Assembly: GCA_046582565.1 (NCBI GenBank)
Contig: JAYGED010000185.1
Location: forward strand, 1 to 36,621
Direction of reading: 5' to 3'
Origin: JAYGED01 sp046582565
GTDB lineage: Bacteria > Pseudomonadota > Alphaproteobacteria > JAAXGF01
DNA length: 36,621 nucleotides
The translations under genes and the position numbers were made by a program. This document shows, piece after piece, positions 15,731 to 23,726 of this stretch (position 1 is the stretch's first letter; each line of letters starts with the position of its first letter). Under the pieces are notes generated by a model. It was not told the origin of the DNA. It was given only the letters and a program-made list of their open reading frames with translations, and did not search any database.

Positions 15731-16153
15731 ATGATCCCCGTGACCGAAACAATCAACCTTTCGGAAGATGAAATCGAAGAGCATTTCATCCGCGCCCCCG
15801 GTCCGGGCGGCCAGCATGTCAACAAGGTTGAGACCGCCGTCCAGCTTCGCTTCCATGCCGCCCGCAGCCCGGCCTTGTCCGAATATGTCTATCGCCGCCT
15901 GAAAAACCTGGCGGGCTCGCGCATGACCAAGGAGGGGGTGCTGATCATTACTGCCAGGCGTTATCGCTCTCAGTCGCGCAACCGGGCGGATGCCCTGGAG
16001 CGCCTGGTCGAGTTGATCCGCCGTGCCGCGGAGCCTGTCAAACACCGCCGCCCGACCAAGCCCAGCAAGGGCGCCAAGCAACGCCGCCTGGACGCCAAAC
16101 GCCGCGCCGGCAATATCAAGAAGACCCGTGGCCGGGTCGGCGACGAGGATTAG
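15731..16153 (+). CDS. arfB: Alternative ribosome-rescue factor ArfB (peptidyl-tRNA hydrolase, YaeJ)
   Basis: ArfB enters the empty mRNA channel of stalled ribosomes and hydrolyses peptidyl-tRNA. The 140-residue protein has the GGQ catalytic motif (RAPGPGGQHVNKVET, GGQ at 26-28) and a long basic C-terminal tail rich in Lys and Arg (KRRAGNIKKTRGRVG). The tail is what ArfB inserts into the ribosome. Unlike RF1/RF2 it lacks the codon-recognition domains, and its size is right. The ATG at 15731 gives the standard N-terminus (IPVTETINLSEDEIEEHFIR); an in-frame upstream extension is not conserved-looking. The gene ends 5 bases before the convergent dehydrogenase gene. Confidence 0.95.
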   Translation: MIPVTETINLSEDEIEEHFIRAPGPGGQHVNKVETAVQLRFHAARSPALSEYVYRRLKNLAGSRMTKEGVLIITARRYRSQSRNRADALERLVELIRRAAEPVKHRRPTKPSKGAKQRRLDAKRRAGNIKKTRGRVGDED

Positions 16154-16158
16154 GGGGC

Positions 16159-17217
16159 TTACAGCGCTTCCACAATCGCCTGGCCGAGATCCTGGGTGGT
16201 CGCGGTGCCGCCGATGTCCGGGGTGCGGATCGGGCTGTCCGCCAGCACCCGCTCGATAGCGCCGAGAATGGCGGCGGCGGCGTCTTCGTGGCCGAGATGT
16301 TCCAGCATCATGGCTCCCGACCAGATCTGGCCGATTGGGTTGGCGATGCCCTTGCCCGCGATGTCCGGCGCCGAGCCGTGTACCGGCTCGAACATGGAGG
16401 GATGCTTGCGTTCCGGGTTGATATTGGCCGACGGCGCGATGCCGATGGTGCCGGCCACCGCCGGGCCCAGGTCCGACAGGATATCGCCGAACAGGTTTGA
16501 GCCGACCACCACATCGAACCAGTCCGGATGCAGGACGAAATTGGCGGTCAGGATATCGATATGGTACTTGTCCGTGGATATTTCGGGATAATCCGCTCCG
16601 AGCACCTCGAATCGCTCGTCCCAATAGGGCATGGTGTGGATGATGCCGTTGGACTTGGTGGCCGAGGTCAGGTGCTTTGCCGGGCGGCGCATGGCGAGGT
16701 CGAAGGCGTAGCGCATGACGCGATCGACGCCGTGGCGGGTGAAGATGGATTGCTGCACCGCCATTTCCGCATCAGTGCCGACATACATGCGGCCGCCGAT
16801 TTCCGAATATTCCCCCTCGACGTTCTCGCGCACGATCCAGAAATCGATATCCTCGGCCGTGCGCCCGGCCAGCGGGCAGGGCACGCCGTCGAACAGGCGC
16901 ACCGGGCGCAGGTTGATATATTGATCGAAGCTCCTGCGTATGGGGATCAACAGCCCCCACAGGGAGATATGGTCAGGCACGCCGGGAAAGCCCACGGCGC
17001 CGAGGAAGATGGCGTCATGGCCGCTGATTTGCGCGATGCCGTCCTCGGGCATCATGCTGCCGGATGCCAGATAGGTCTCGCAAGACCAGTCGAACGCGTC
17101 CCAGGTAAAGCCGATGCCGAACTTGGCGGCGACCGCGTCGAGCACGCGAATGCCCTCGGGCACGACCTCCTTGCCGATGCCGTCGCCGGGGATGACGGCG
17201 ATGCGATATGTCTTCAT
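16159..17217 (-). CDS. Tartrate dehydrogenase / D-malate dehydrogenase (isocitrate/isopropylmalate dehydrogenase family)
   Basis: This 352-residue enzyme of the beta-decarboxylating dehydrogenase family is close to TtuC/DmlA types, which oxidise tartrate or D-malate with NAD+ and a divalent metal. Motifs are IAVIPGDGIGKEVV at the N-terminus, REN in the RENVEGEYSEIGG segment, the catalytic Tyr in MRYAFDLA, the catalytic Lys in TSATKSNGI, and the metal Asp pair in GSNLFGDILSDLGPA. The SLWGLLIPIRRSFDQYINLRP stretch is typical of the tartrate/D-malate branch rather than LeuB. It lies 9 bases after the EamA exporter gene on the same strand. Exact substrate is not certain. Confidence 0.88.
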   Translation of the reverse strand: MKTYRIAVIPGDGIGKEVVPEGIRVLDAVAAKFGIGFTWDAFDWSCETYLASGSMMPEDGIAQISGHDAIFLGAVGFPGVPDHISLWGLLIPIRRSFDQYINLRPVRLFDGVPCPLAGRTAEDIDFWIVRENVEGEYSEIGGRMYVGTDAEMAVQQSIFTRHGVDRVMRYAFDLAMRRPAKHLTSATKSNGIIHTMPYWDERFEVLGADYPEISTDKYHIDILTANFVLHPDWFDVVVGSNLFGDILSDLGPAVAGTIGIAPSANINPERKHPSMFEPVHGSAPDIAGKGIANPIGQIWSGAMMLEHLGHEDAAAAILGAIERVLADSPIRTPDIGGTATTQDLGQAIVEAL

Positions 17218-17226
17218 GGTCTTCCT

Positions 17227-18102
17227 CTATCTGTTGAGCGCAATGAATATCACCGATGTGACCACGATGAATACGGCGAGGATAATGCGCGGGGTCAATT
17301 TCTCGCGGCGGAAGAACGTGACACTCAGCAGCATGGTGAAAATCGGCGATGCGGCGACGATGGGGACCACGGCGACCAGCGGTGCGCGCAACAAGGCCGC
17401 GTTGAGGCACATGACGGCAATCCCCATGAGAACGCCGCCGAGGACGAACCAATAGGGCGCGCGGCTTCGCCACGGTATGCGCCCCGCCGAGGGCCGCACC
17501 CGCTGGGCGGCAAGCACCACCATCGCCGATACGGAAAACGCCACCAGCCCGGCGAAATAGGGATCGGGGATGTCCGCCATGCCGATCTTGGTCAGGACAT
17601 GGCCGATGGAGCGCACAAACGCAGCGCCGATGGGAAGGAAAAGCGCCCACAGCGGCCAGCCCACGGGTATCTTCGCGTTACGTCTGGCCAGCATGACCAC
17701 CGCCGAGATGATTCCCGCCGTCCCCAGGGCGGTAGTCCAGGTCAAAATTTCCCCCAACAGAAGCACCCCGAAGGCGGCGGCGAAGAGCGGTGAGACGGAC
17801 GCCATGGCGCTCGACAGGGTCGGCCCGAGATGGCGCATGGCGGCGACCGCCAGATTGGCCGAGACCGAAGGGCGGAACAGACCCACCAGGACGAATATCC
17901 AGACCGCCGATGCGGACCAGTGGGCGCCGTCCAGCATCACCGGCGCCAGCAACCAGAAGAATACGGCCGTGGCGAATATGGAAATTTCGGCGCCCCGGCG
18001 CGGCTCGATGCGCGTCAGGCCTATATTCTGGAACTGCGAGCCGACGGCAAACAGAAGCGACGCCGCCAGGGCGAAGAAGATTGGTGAAATGTCGCTGAAC
18101 AA
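17227..18102 (-). CDS. EamA/DMT-superfamily transporter
   Basis: This 291-residue membrane protein has about ten hydrophobic segments arranged as two five-helix halves, the pattern of EamA drug/metabolite transporters. Examples are PIFFALAASLLFAVGSQ at the start and ILAVFIVVTSVIFIALNR at the end. The apparent start is a TTG directly after an in-frame stop, with AAGG upstream; no ATG nearby improves on it. It lies upstream of the tartrate-type dehydrogenase on the same strand, so it may carry a related hydroxy acid or another metabolite. Substrate is unknown. It is divergent from prfC, with a 51-base gap. Confidence 0.85.
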   Translation of the reverse strand: MFSDISPIFFALAASLLFAVGSQFQNIGLTRIEPRRGAEISIFATAVFFWLLAPVMLDGAHWSASAVWIFVLVGLFRPSVSANLAVAAMRHLGPTLSSAMASVSPLFAAAFGVLLLGEILTWTTALGTAGIISAVVMLARRNAKIPVGWPLWALFLPIGAAFVRSIGHVLTKIGMADIPDPYFAGLVAFSVSAMVVLAAQRVRPSAGRIPWRSRAPYWFVLGGVLMGIAVMCLNAALLRAPLVAVVPIVAASPIFTMLLSVTFFRREKLTPRIILAVFIVVTSVIFIALNR

Positions 18103-18153
18103 TTAATCAACCTTGGTATAAGTTGCGGCTCGACTGAAATTCCGCGAGCCAAT

Positions 18154-19740
18154 ATGAACCAAATCAACGACGCCGTCGCTGCTCGGCGCAGCTTCGCCAT
18201 CATATCCCATCCCGACGCCGGCAAGACCACCCTGACCGAGAAGATGCTGCTGTTCGGCGGCGCCATCCAGCTCGCCGGCGAGGTCAAGGCCAAGGCGAAC
18301 CGGCGCAACACCCGCTCCGATTGGATGGCGATTGAGCGCGACCGCGGCATTTCGGTGATGACCTCGGTGATGACCTTCGACTATGGCGGCCGTGTGTTCA
18401 ACCTGCTGGACACCCCCGGCCATGAGGATTTCTCCGAGGATACCTATCGCACCCTGAGCGCCGTTGATTCCGCTGTCATGGTTATCGATGCGGCCAAGGG
18501 CATCGAGATGCGCACCCGAAAGCTGTTCGAGATTTGCCGCCTGCGCGACATTCCGATCATCACCTTTATCAACAAAATGGATCGGGAAGCCCGCGATGTT
18601 TTCGACCTGCTCGACGAAATCGAGCAGAGCCTGGCGCTCGATACCGCGCCGTTGAACTGGCCGATTGGACAGGGCCGCAGTTTCGCAGGGCTTTTTGATC
18701 TGGCGGCGAACCGGGTACGCACCACCGATGGCGACGCCGAGGGCTTCACGGTCAGCGGTCCGGAGGATCCGGCGGTCGCGGCATTGCTGCCGGAGAGCGA
18801 CGCCCATCGGGTGGTGGAGGAAATCGCCCTTGCCCAGCAGGAATGCAAGCCCTTTGACATGACGAGCTATCGCGAGGGCCATCTCTCGCCGGTGCTGTTC
18901 GGCAGTGCGTTGAAGAATTTCGGCATTCGCGAACTGATCGATTGCCTGGCTGAGATTGCACCGCAGCCTCAGCCGCAAATGGCCGACAGCCGCGAGGTTA
19001 TGCCGAACGAAGAGGCGATGACCGGCTTTGTCTTTAAAATCCAGGCCAACATGGATCCCAATCACCGCGATCGTATTGCCTTCATGCGGGTCTGTTCGGG
19101 GCGGCTGCGGCGCGGCATGAAAGCCGTTTTGATGCGTACCGGCAAATCCATCAGCATCCATACGCCGCAATTTTTCTTCGCCCAGGATCGGGCGCTCGCC
19201 GAGGAGGCCATGGCCGGCGATATCGTCGGCATCCCCAATCACGGGACCCTGCGCATCGGCGACACATTGACCGAAGGCGAGACCCTGAACTTTCGCGGCG
19301 TGCCCAGCTTTGCGCCCGAAATCCTGCGTGTGGCGCGCCTGATGGACGCCATGAAGGCGAAGAAACTACGCGACGCCATGCGCCAGCTGGCGGAAGAAGG
19401 CGTGGTCCAGGTTTTCAATCCGCTCGACGGCGCGCCGCCCATAATCGGCGTGGTCGGCGCCCTGCAGCTCGACGTGCTGACCGAACGCATGGCGGCGGAA
19501 TACAACCTGCCGATTCGCTTCGAGGCATCGCGTTTCATAGTCGGGCGCTGGATCGCCGCCGAAAATCGGGCCGACCTCGAAACCTTTATGAAACGCCATC
19601 ACTCGGCTATGGCGACAGACCTGGATGATGCGCCGGTATTTCTCGCCGAATCGGCTTTCATGCTGACATACGAGATGGAAAAATGGCCCGATATCGCCTT
19701 TTCAGACATCAAAGACTACCAGCTGGCGGCGCCGCAATAA
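18154..19740 (+). CDS. prfC: Peptide chain release factor 3 (RF3)
   Basis: RF3 is a GTPase that removes RF1/RF2 from ribosomes after termination. The 528-residue length is normal. The G1 motif is SHPDAGKTT (residues 18-26), G3 is DTPGH (86-90, in LLDTPGHEDFSEDTYR), and G4 is NKMD (140-143). The family-specific KANRRNTRSDWMAIERDRGI switch region and the later FGSALKNFGIRELID and VVGALQLDVL segments separate it from EF-G and BipA. ATG start gives the usual short N-terminal helix; there is little ribosome-binding sequence. No terminator is visible after it. Confidence 0.97.
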   Translation: MNQINDAVAARRSFAIISHPDAGKTTLTEKMLLFGGAIQLAGEVKAKANRRNTRSDWMAIERDRGISVMTSVMTFDYGGRVFNLLDTPGHEDFSEDTYRTLSAVDSAVMVIDAAKGIEMRTRKLFEICRLRDIPIITFINKMDREARDVFDLLDEIEQSLALDTAPLNWPIGQGRSFAGLFDLAANRVRTTDGDAEGFTVSGPEDPAVAALLPESDAHRVVEEIALAQQECKPFDMTSYREGHLSPVLFGSALKNFGIRELIDCLAEIAPQPQPQMADSREVMPNEEAMTGFVFKIQANMDPNHRDRIAFMRVCSGRLRRGMKAVLMRTGKSISIHTPQFFFAQDRALAEEAMAGDIVGIPNHGTLRIGDTLTEGETLNFRGVPSFAPEILRVARLMDAMKAKKLRDAMRQLAEEGVVQVFNPLDGAPPIIGVVGALQLDVLTERMAAEYNLPIRFEASRFIVGRWIAAENRADLETFMKRHHSAMATDLDDAPVFLAESAFMLTYEMEKWPDIAFSDIKDYQLAAPQ

Positions 19741-19800
19741 TTCGGACTTTAAGAACGCATTCAGTTATTTCAAGGACTTAAAGCGGTAAATCTGCCGAGT

Positions 19801-19991
19801 TTGTTAACTATATTCGTAATGCGTGACAATAGAACCTGTGGCCTATAGGCTTTGGGCACTTTGGTGCATGCCGTTCGCCTTCCATAGAGATATGGATCAG
19901 CGGCCCGGCTGGGGGACCAGAGATCGATTCAGGGGATTCAGGGAAAGAAACCTGGAGACCAAGGGAGATCAATAAGTAGGGAGCGTTTATC
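19801..19991 (+). promoter_or_regulatory. Structured leader region of the symporter gene
   Basis: The 251 bases between prfC and the symporter hold no convincing gene. A weak promoter candidate is TTGTTA (19801-19806) and GACAAT (19825-19830), which would give a leader of roughly 155 bases. The leader contains a perfect 10-base palindrome GCCTATAGGC (19841-19850), a small hairpin CCATA-gaga-TATGG (19882-19895), and a tandem 9-mer GATTCAGGG (19926-19943). No known riboswitch class was recognised. Whether the structure is regulatory is uncertain. Confidence 0.25.
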
Positions 19992-21941
19992 GTGTCAGCA
20001 AAAGTAATCTGGTTATTCACCTTCGTTGCGATTTACTGGGCCTACTGCATATTCTGGGGCATAAAAAGCGCGCGGATGGCGAAGACCGCCAGTGACTACT
20101 TCATCTCTGGCCGTCAACTTTCACTGTGGGTGTTCGTACTCGCGGCTACCGCGACATCGTTCTCCGGCTGGACCTTCATGGGTCACCCGGGGCTGATTTA
20201 TCGCGATGGCTTCCAGTATGCATACGCCTCGTTCTACGCCATAACCATTCCCTTCACGGGGGTGATGTTTCTGAAGCGTCAGTGGATGCTTGGAAAGCGG
20301 TTTGGTTATGTGACGCCGGGCGAGATGCTATCCGACTATTTCCAGGGTGATATGATTAGAATCCTAGTGGTCGCGGTGGCGCTTCTCTTCTCAATCCCGT
20401 ATCTCGGCGTTCAGCTTGGCGCTTCGGGTTTCCTGTTCAACGTTCTGACCGATGATATGATTCCAAAGAACGTCGGCATGTGGGTACTTTCAGCCATCGT
20501 GTTTATCTATGTGGCGTCCGGCGGTCTTCGCGCGGTGGCCTATGTGGATACCCTGCAATGTCTCCTGCTGGCCTTTGGCATCGTTTCCATCGGTGTGATC
20601 GCCTATGGCGAGCTCGGTGGGTTTGGCGCCTTTAACGAAAGCCTTGCGGCGCTAGGCAAGACCGACATCGGCAAATGGGGACTGACGCCTGACGGCTACA
20701 ATGCCTATCTCGCCATTCCCGGCGTGATTCAGTTCACCGCGGGGTTGGGTAAGGAAACCCCGGTTGGCGGTTTGTGGACAGGCGTTATGTGTTTGACCTA
20801 TATGTTCGCGCTTATGGGCATTCATTCGGCGCCGGCCTTCACCATGTGGGCATTCGGCAACAAGTCTGTCGCGCCGTTCGCTCCGCAGCAGGTGTGGGCC
20901 TCATCGTTCGGTATCGGCCTGATCCTGTTCTTCTTCACAGCGGCCCAAGGCATGGGCGCGCACTTCCTGGGCGCCACTCCAGGGGCTACGGAGGCGGGCA
21001 TCGCGGTGTCCGGGGTGCTTCCCGATCTCTCGGCCAATGGACAAGGCGGCCTCGTTCCCCATTACATCAATCTTGTAGGGGAGACGGCGCCTTGGTTTGT
21101 GGGTGTTCTCGCGGTTTGCGCCTTGGCTGCCATGCAGTCAACCGGGGCGGCCTACATGTCCACCGCCGGCGCCATGTTGACCCGTGATCTCTACAAGCGG
21201 TTCATTAACCCGACGGCGGACCATGAGACCCAGAAATTGTTTGGTCGTATGGGCGTTGCCTTCATCGTCTTGTCGGCCTTGTTGGTGGCGACCTATTCGG
21301 CGGACGCCCTGGTGCTTCTCGGCGGTCTGGCCGTGGCCTTCGGTTTCCAGATGTGGCCGTCCCTGGCGGCTGTAACCTGGTTCCCGTGGATCACCCGTCA
21401 GGGCGCCTCATGGGGCCTGTTGGTCGGGTTGCTAGCGGTTATCTTCACCGAGAAATTCGGCGCCACCATCGCCGGAACGGTGGGCATCGATCTGCCTTGG
21501 GGCCGGTGGCCCTGGACGATGCATTCCGCCGGTTGGGGCATGCTGTTTAACCTTCTCGTATGCCTTCCCCTCTCGGCCATGACTCAGAACGCAGCAGCGC
21601 TTGAGCATCGCATGAAGTATCACAACTTCCTGCGTCAACATGCGACTCTGAGCCCCGCAAAGCAGCGCCTGAAGCCGGCAGCCTGGATCATTACTCTGGT
21701 CTGGCTGTTCTTCGGCGTCGGACCCGGCGCGGTTCTCGGCAACGATATCTTTGGTGCGCCGGATGCCGGCATCGAGGGCTGGACGTTCGGTATACCGTCG
21801 ATCTGGGCCTGGCAAATCCTGTGGTGGGGTTTGGGCGTCTTTATGATGTGGTTCCTGGCCTACAAGATGGAGATGTCGACCTTGCCAGAGAATGAGGTCG
21901 AAGCTCTAGTCGAAGATATCGGCGATACGGTTACCCAGTAA
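19992..21941 (+). CDS. Sodium:solute symporter (SSS family)
   Basis: This 649-residue integral membrane protein belongs to the sodium:solute symporter family, with about 13 or more hydrophobic segments. Seen are the early SDYFISGRQLSLWVFVLAA region, ATATSFSGWTFMGHPG near residues 53-68 (the Na+-site helix region of SSS proteins), the YVASGGLRAVAYVDTLQ motif, and AAMQSTGAAYMSTAGAMLTRDLYKRF near residue 380, all typical. The start is GTG at 19992, preceded by GGGAG; no ATG fits better. The solute is not readable; amino acids, acids or sugars are all possible. A terminator follows immediately after the stop. Confidence 0.9.
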   Translation: MSAKVIWLFTFVAIYWAYCIFWGIKSARMAKTASDYFISGRQLSLWVFVLAATATSFSGWTFMGHPGLIYRDGFQYAYASFYAITIPFTGVMFLKRQWMLGKRFGYVTPGEMLSDYFQGDMIRILVVAVALLFSIPYLGVQLGASGFLFNVLTDDMIPKNVGMWVLSAIVFIYVASGGLRAVAYVDTLQCLLLAFGIVSIGVIAYGELGGFGAFNESLAALGKTDIGKWGLTPDGYNAYLAIPGVIQFTAGLGKETPVGGLWTGVMCLTYMFALMGIHSAPAFTMWAFGNKSVAPFAPQQVWASSFGIGLILFFFTAAQGMGAHFLGATPGATEAGIAVSGVLPDLSANGQGGLVPHYINLVGETAPWFVGVLAVCALAAMQSTGAAYMSTAGAMLTRDLYKRFINPTADHETQKLFGRMGVAFIVLSALLVATYSADALVLLGGLAVAFGFQMWPSLAAVTWFPWITRQGASWGLLVGLLAVIFTEKFGATIAGTVGIDLPWGRWPWTMHSAGWGMLFNLLVCLPLSAMTQNAAALEHRMKYHNFLRQHATLSPAKQRLKPAAWIITLVWLFFGVGPGAVLGNDIFGAPDAGIEGWTFGIPSIWAWQILWWGLGVFMMWFLAYKMEMSTLPENEVEALVEDIGDTVTQ

Positions 21942-21968
21942 CCTTACCGACGTATATGTGACGGACGA

Positions 21969-22005
21969 CGGGGGAAAGCCCATGCTTTCCCCCGTTTTCT
22001 TTTCT
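21969..22005 (+). terminator. Rho-independent terminator after the symporter gene
   Basis: A perfect 10-base stem, CGGGGGAAAG (21969-21978) and CTTTCCCCCG (21985-21994), with a 6-base loop is followed by TTTTCTTTTCT. It is 27 bases after the symporter stop. The next small gene starts only 10 bases after the T tract, so that gene is reached either by read-through or by a promoter hidden in or near this structure. Confidence 0.85.
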
Positions 22006-22014
22006 GGGTGATAA

Positions 22015-22257
22015 ATGGAAGTTCTCTTTACATCAGAATACCGCTATCTCTGGATGGCCCTGCTGGCGGCGGCGCTGTTCATCCCGGTGCGCCAGCTCAT
22101 ATGGGTTTTGAGTGTGCGGCGGGCCATCGGTAAAGCCGGTGAGGAGGCGATCGACGACGCCGAGCGGCACCGCCTGAAGAAACGCGCCAGCGTTACCTCA
22201 GCCCTGCTGTGCAGCCTGTTCTCCCTGGTCTACATCAACGTGTTGTTCAGCACATGA
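22015..22257 (+). CDS. Small two-helix membrane protein, unknown function
   Basis: This 80-residue protein is not recognised. It has one hydrophobic stretch near residues 12-30 (LWMALLAAALFIPVRQLIWVL) and a second at the end (SALLCSLFSLVYINVLF), joined by a charged loop with many Lys, Arg, Glu and Asp residues. It is therefore likely a membrane protein with two helices. The ATG follows GGGTGAT. Its stop overlaps the start of the TPR protein (ATGA), so the two are probably coupled. It follows the symporter terminator closely. It could be an accessory subunit of the symporter, but nothing in the sequence proves it. Confidence 0.7.
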   Translation: MEVLFTSEYRYLWMALLAAALFIPVRQLIWVLSVRRAIGKAGEEAIDDAERHRLKKRASVTSALLCSLFSLVYINVLFST

Positions 22258-22877
22258 GCGGCTACTTCAGCCAACGCATACAAAAGCGCTTCGTTTTCCT
22301 GCTGTTCATACTGACCCTCGTCGTGTTCAGCGCCTATACGGGAGTGCGCTGGTATAAGGACAGCACGCCGGGCGATTACGAGGTCCGCGAAGGGGATATC
22401 AAGCTTAGTGACGGGGACTATCAGGAGGCGATCGAGAAATTCGAATTAGCCCTCACCGCCCAGCCCGATCACCGTGGCGCCCTGCATGGTAAGGCCGCTG
22501 CCCTGATTATGCTTGAGCGCTATGACGAGGCTGAGGCGGTTCTGAGCTATCTCATCGATTATCTTATCGAAACGCTGGAGGATGACGATCCAACCGGCAT
22601 CGGCGCCCTGAGTGCCGCCTACACCAACCGCGGCATCATCAAGGACCGCCATGGGCGCCACCAGGAAGCCTATGAAGATTACGTGAAATCCGTGAAAATC
22701 GACTACGAAATCGCCGACGGACCAAGCTGGATCGAGCATCTGCTCTATTACGATCACGAGCCGTCAAGCGCCCTCAAGCGTGCGCAGTATCTCTATATAC
22801 AGTTCCAGTTGCCCGAGGCAGAACGCGTCCTCACCTTGCCGGAGCGCGACGACGCCCAGCGCATGTATAAGCCCTGA
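22254..22877 (+). CDS. Membrane-anchored TPR-repeat protein
   Basis: This 207-residue protein has a single hydrophobic segment near residues 12-30 (VFLLFILTLVVFSAYTGV), then a soluble part with tetratricopeptide-like helices. Examples are LSDGDYQEAIEKFELALTAQ, LHGKAAALIMLERYDEAEAV and NRGIIKDRHGRHQEAYEDYV, matching the small-large-aromatic TPR pattern. It is likely anchored by one helix, with the repeats in the periplasm or cytoplasm. ATG at 22254 overlaps the previous stop (ATGA). TPR domains bind other proteins, so it may scaffold a complex with its partner; this is inference. Confidence 0.8.
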   Translation: MSGYFSQRIQKRFVFLLFILTLVVFSAYTGVRWYKDSTPGDYEVREGDIKLSDGDYQEAIEKFELALTAQPDHRGALHGKAAALIMLERYDEAEAVLSYLIDYLIETLEDDDPTGIGALSAAYTNRGIIKDRHGRHQEAYEDYVKSVKIDYEIADGPSWIEHLLYYDHEPSSALKRAQYLYIQFQLPEAERVLTLPERDDAQRMYKP

Positions 22878-22883
22878 CTGTAA

Positions 22884-23099
22884 TCAGCCAAGCTGTATCA
22901 GGCCGAGTACATCCTGGAACAGGACAGCAAAAAAGTAGAACCCCGCGATGCAGCCAAACAGCAGATGGACGAAATCCGCCTCGCCGTCCTCGTTGCGCAC
23001 GCGAAGCCCATGCCAGGCAATGGCGCCCGTGGCGGCGAGGAAGATAAAATTGATGAGCTGCTTGGTGGCGGGATCTTCGATATCAAGGAATTCGAGCAT
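22884..23099 (-). CDS. Small membrane protein, unknown function
   Basis: This 71-residue protein is not recognised. It starts MLEFLDIEDPATKQLIN and then has two hydrophobic segments, FIFLAATGAIAWHGLRV and LLFGCIAGFYFFAVLFQDVL, separated by a charged loop (RNEDGEADFVH). It is convergent with the TPR gene, with a gap of 6 bases. On the same strand, 39 bases upstream, lies the 162-residue gene, so they may be co-transcribed. Amino-acid composition looks real rather than chance. Confidence in being a gene is moderate. Confidence 0.6.
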   Translation of the reverse strand: MLEFLDIEDPATKQLINFIFLAATGAIAWHGLRVRNEDGEADFVHLLFGCIAGFYFFAVLFQDVLGLIQLG

Positions 23100-23138
23100 C
23101 CGCCGAATTTAGTGGCGCACAGCGGCCCGCGCAAGCGG

Positions 23139-23627
23139 CTAAATTTTGCTTTGGGGGACCAGTTCCGTATCGCTTAGATAGGGTGGAAACATCGATGTGC
23201 TGGGATCGGCCTCGAAATTGGAAATCGCGATGCTGCCGCCGGCCATCATCACCACCAGGCCCAGGGCGAAACATATGCTGCGCACGTCGATTGGTGTTCT
23301 CACGTTGTAATCGCAATCAAATTGATGGTAGTGCGGCTGGTTATAATCAAGCAGTCCCGATTGTTCTTCCTGCAATATCCTGCGTGCGTAATGGCGCACC
23401 CAAGGGGGTACGATGCCCTCGATCATATAGACGTGGAATAGATGATCGGCCTGGTCCTCAGGAAGATCTTCGCCGTACCAATCCTGATAAGCCAGTTGCA
23501 GGAGCTGGAATTCGCCGACCTGAAGGATATTTGCTGCATCACCAATCACGCGGCGCTCGGGATTTTCGAGCTCCTCTTTATCCGGGTGCAGCAGGGTTTC
23601 CCAAAAGTTCACGACAATTCTCCACAT
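23139..23627 (-). CDS. Conserved-looking protein with one C-terminal membrane helix, unknown function
   Basis: This 162-residue protein is not recognised. Residues 1-115 are soluble, with acidic helices (HPDKEELENPERRVIGDAAN, then FQLLQLAYQDWYGEDLPEDQ) and several aromatic and histidine residues (HYARRILQEEQSG, PHYHQFDCDY). One hydrophobic segment near 118-140 (ICFALGLVVMMAGGSIAI) would anchor it. The complexity and amino-acid bias argue that it is a true gene. It lies upstream of the 71-residue membrane protein on the same strand. The 99 bases upstream (23628-23726) are AT-richer than the surroundings and could hold its promoter, though no clear match was found. Confidence 0.7.
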   Translation of the reverse strand: MWRIVVNFWETLLHPDKEELENPERRVIGDAANILQVGEFQLLQLAYQDWYGEDLPEDQADHLFHVYMIEGIVPPWVRHYARRILQEEQSGLLDYNQPHYHQFDCDYNVRTPIDVRSICFALGLVVMMAGGSIAISNFEADPSTSMFPPYLSDTELVPQSKI

Positions 23628-23726
23628 GAAGAAGTTATAGCGTCAACTTCGCTTTAGAGATTATCACAATAGATCATATTTTGGTGAACAAAGGATGATG
23701 TGCGGAGTCCGGCAGTGGACGGTCGG

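Noticed and set aside
16528..17793. A 421-codon plus-strand frame opposite the tartrate-type dehydrogenase and EamA genes
   Set aside because: It is antisense to two well supported genes and has shadow-like composition.
19808..20020. A 70-codon minus-strand frame in the gap before the symporter
   Set aside because: It overlaps the symporter start, has no recognisable motif or ribosome-binding site, and the region is better explained as a leader.
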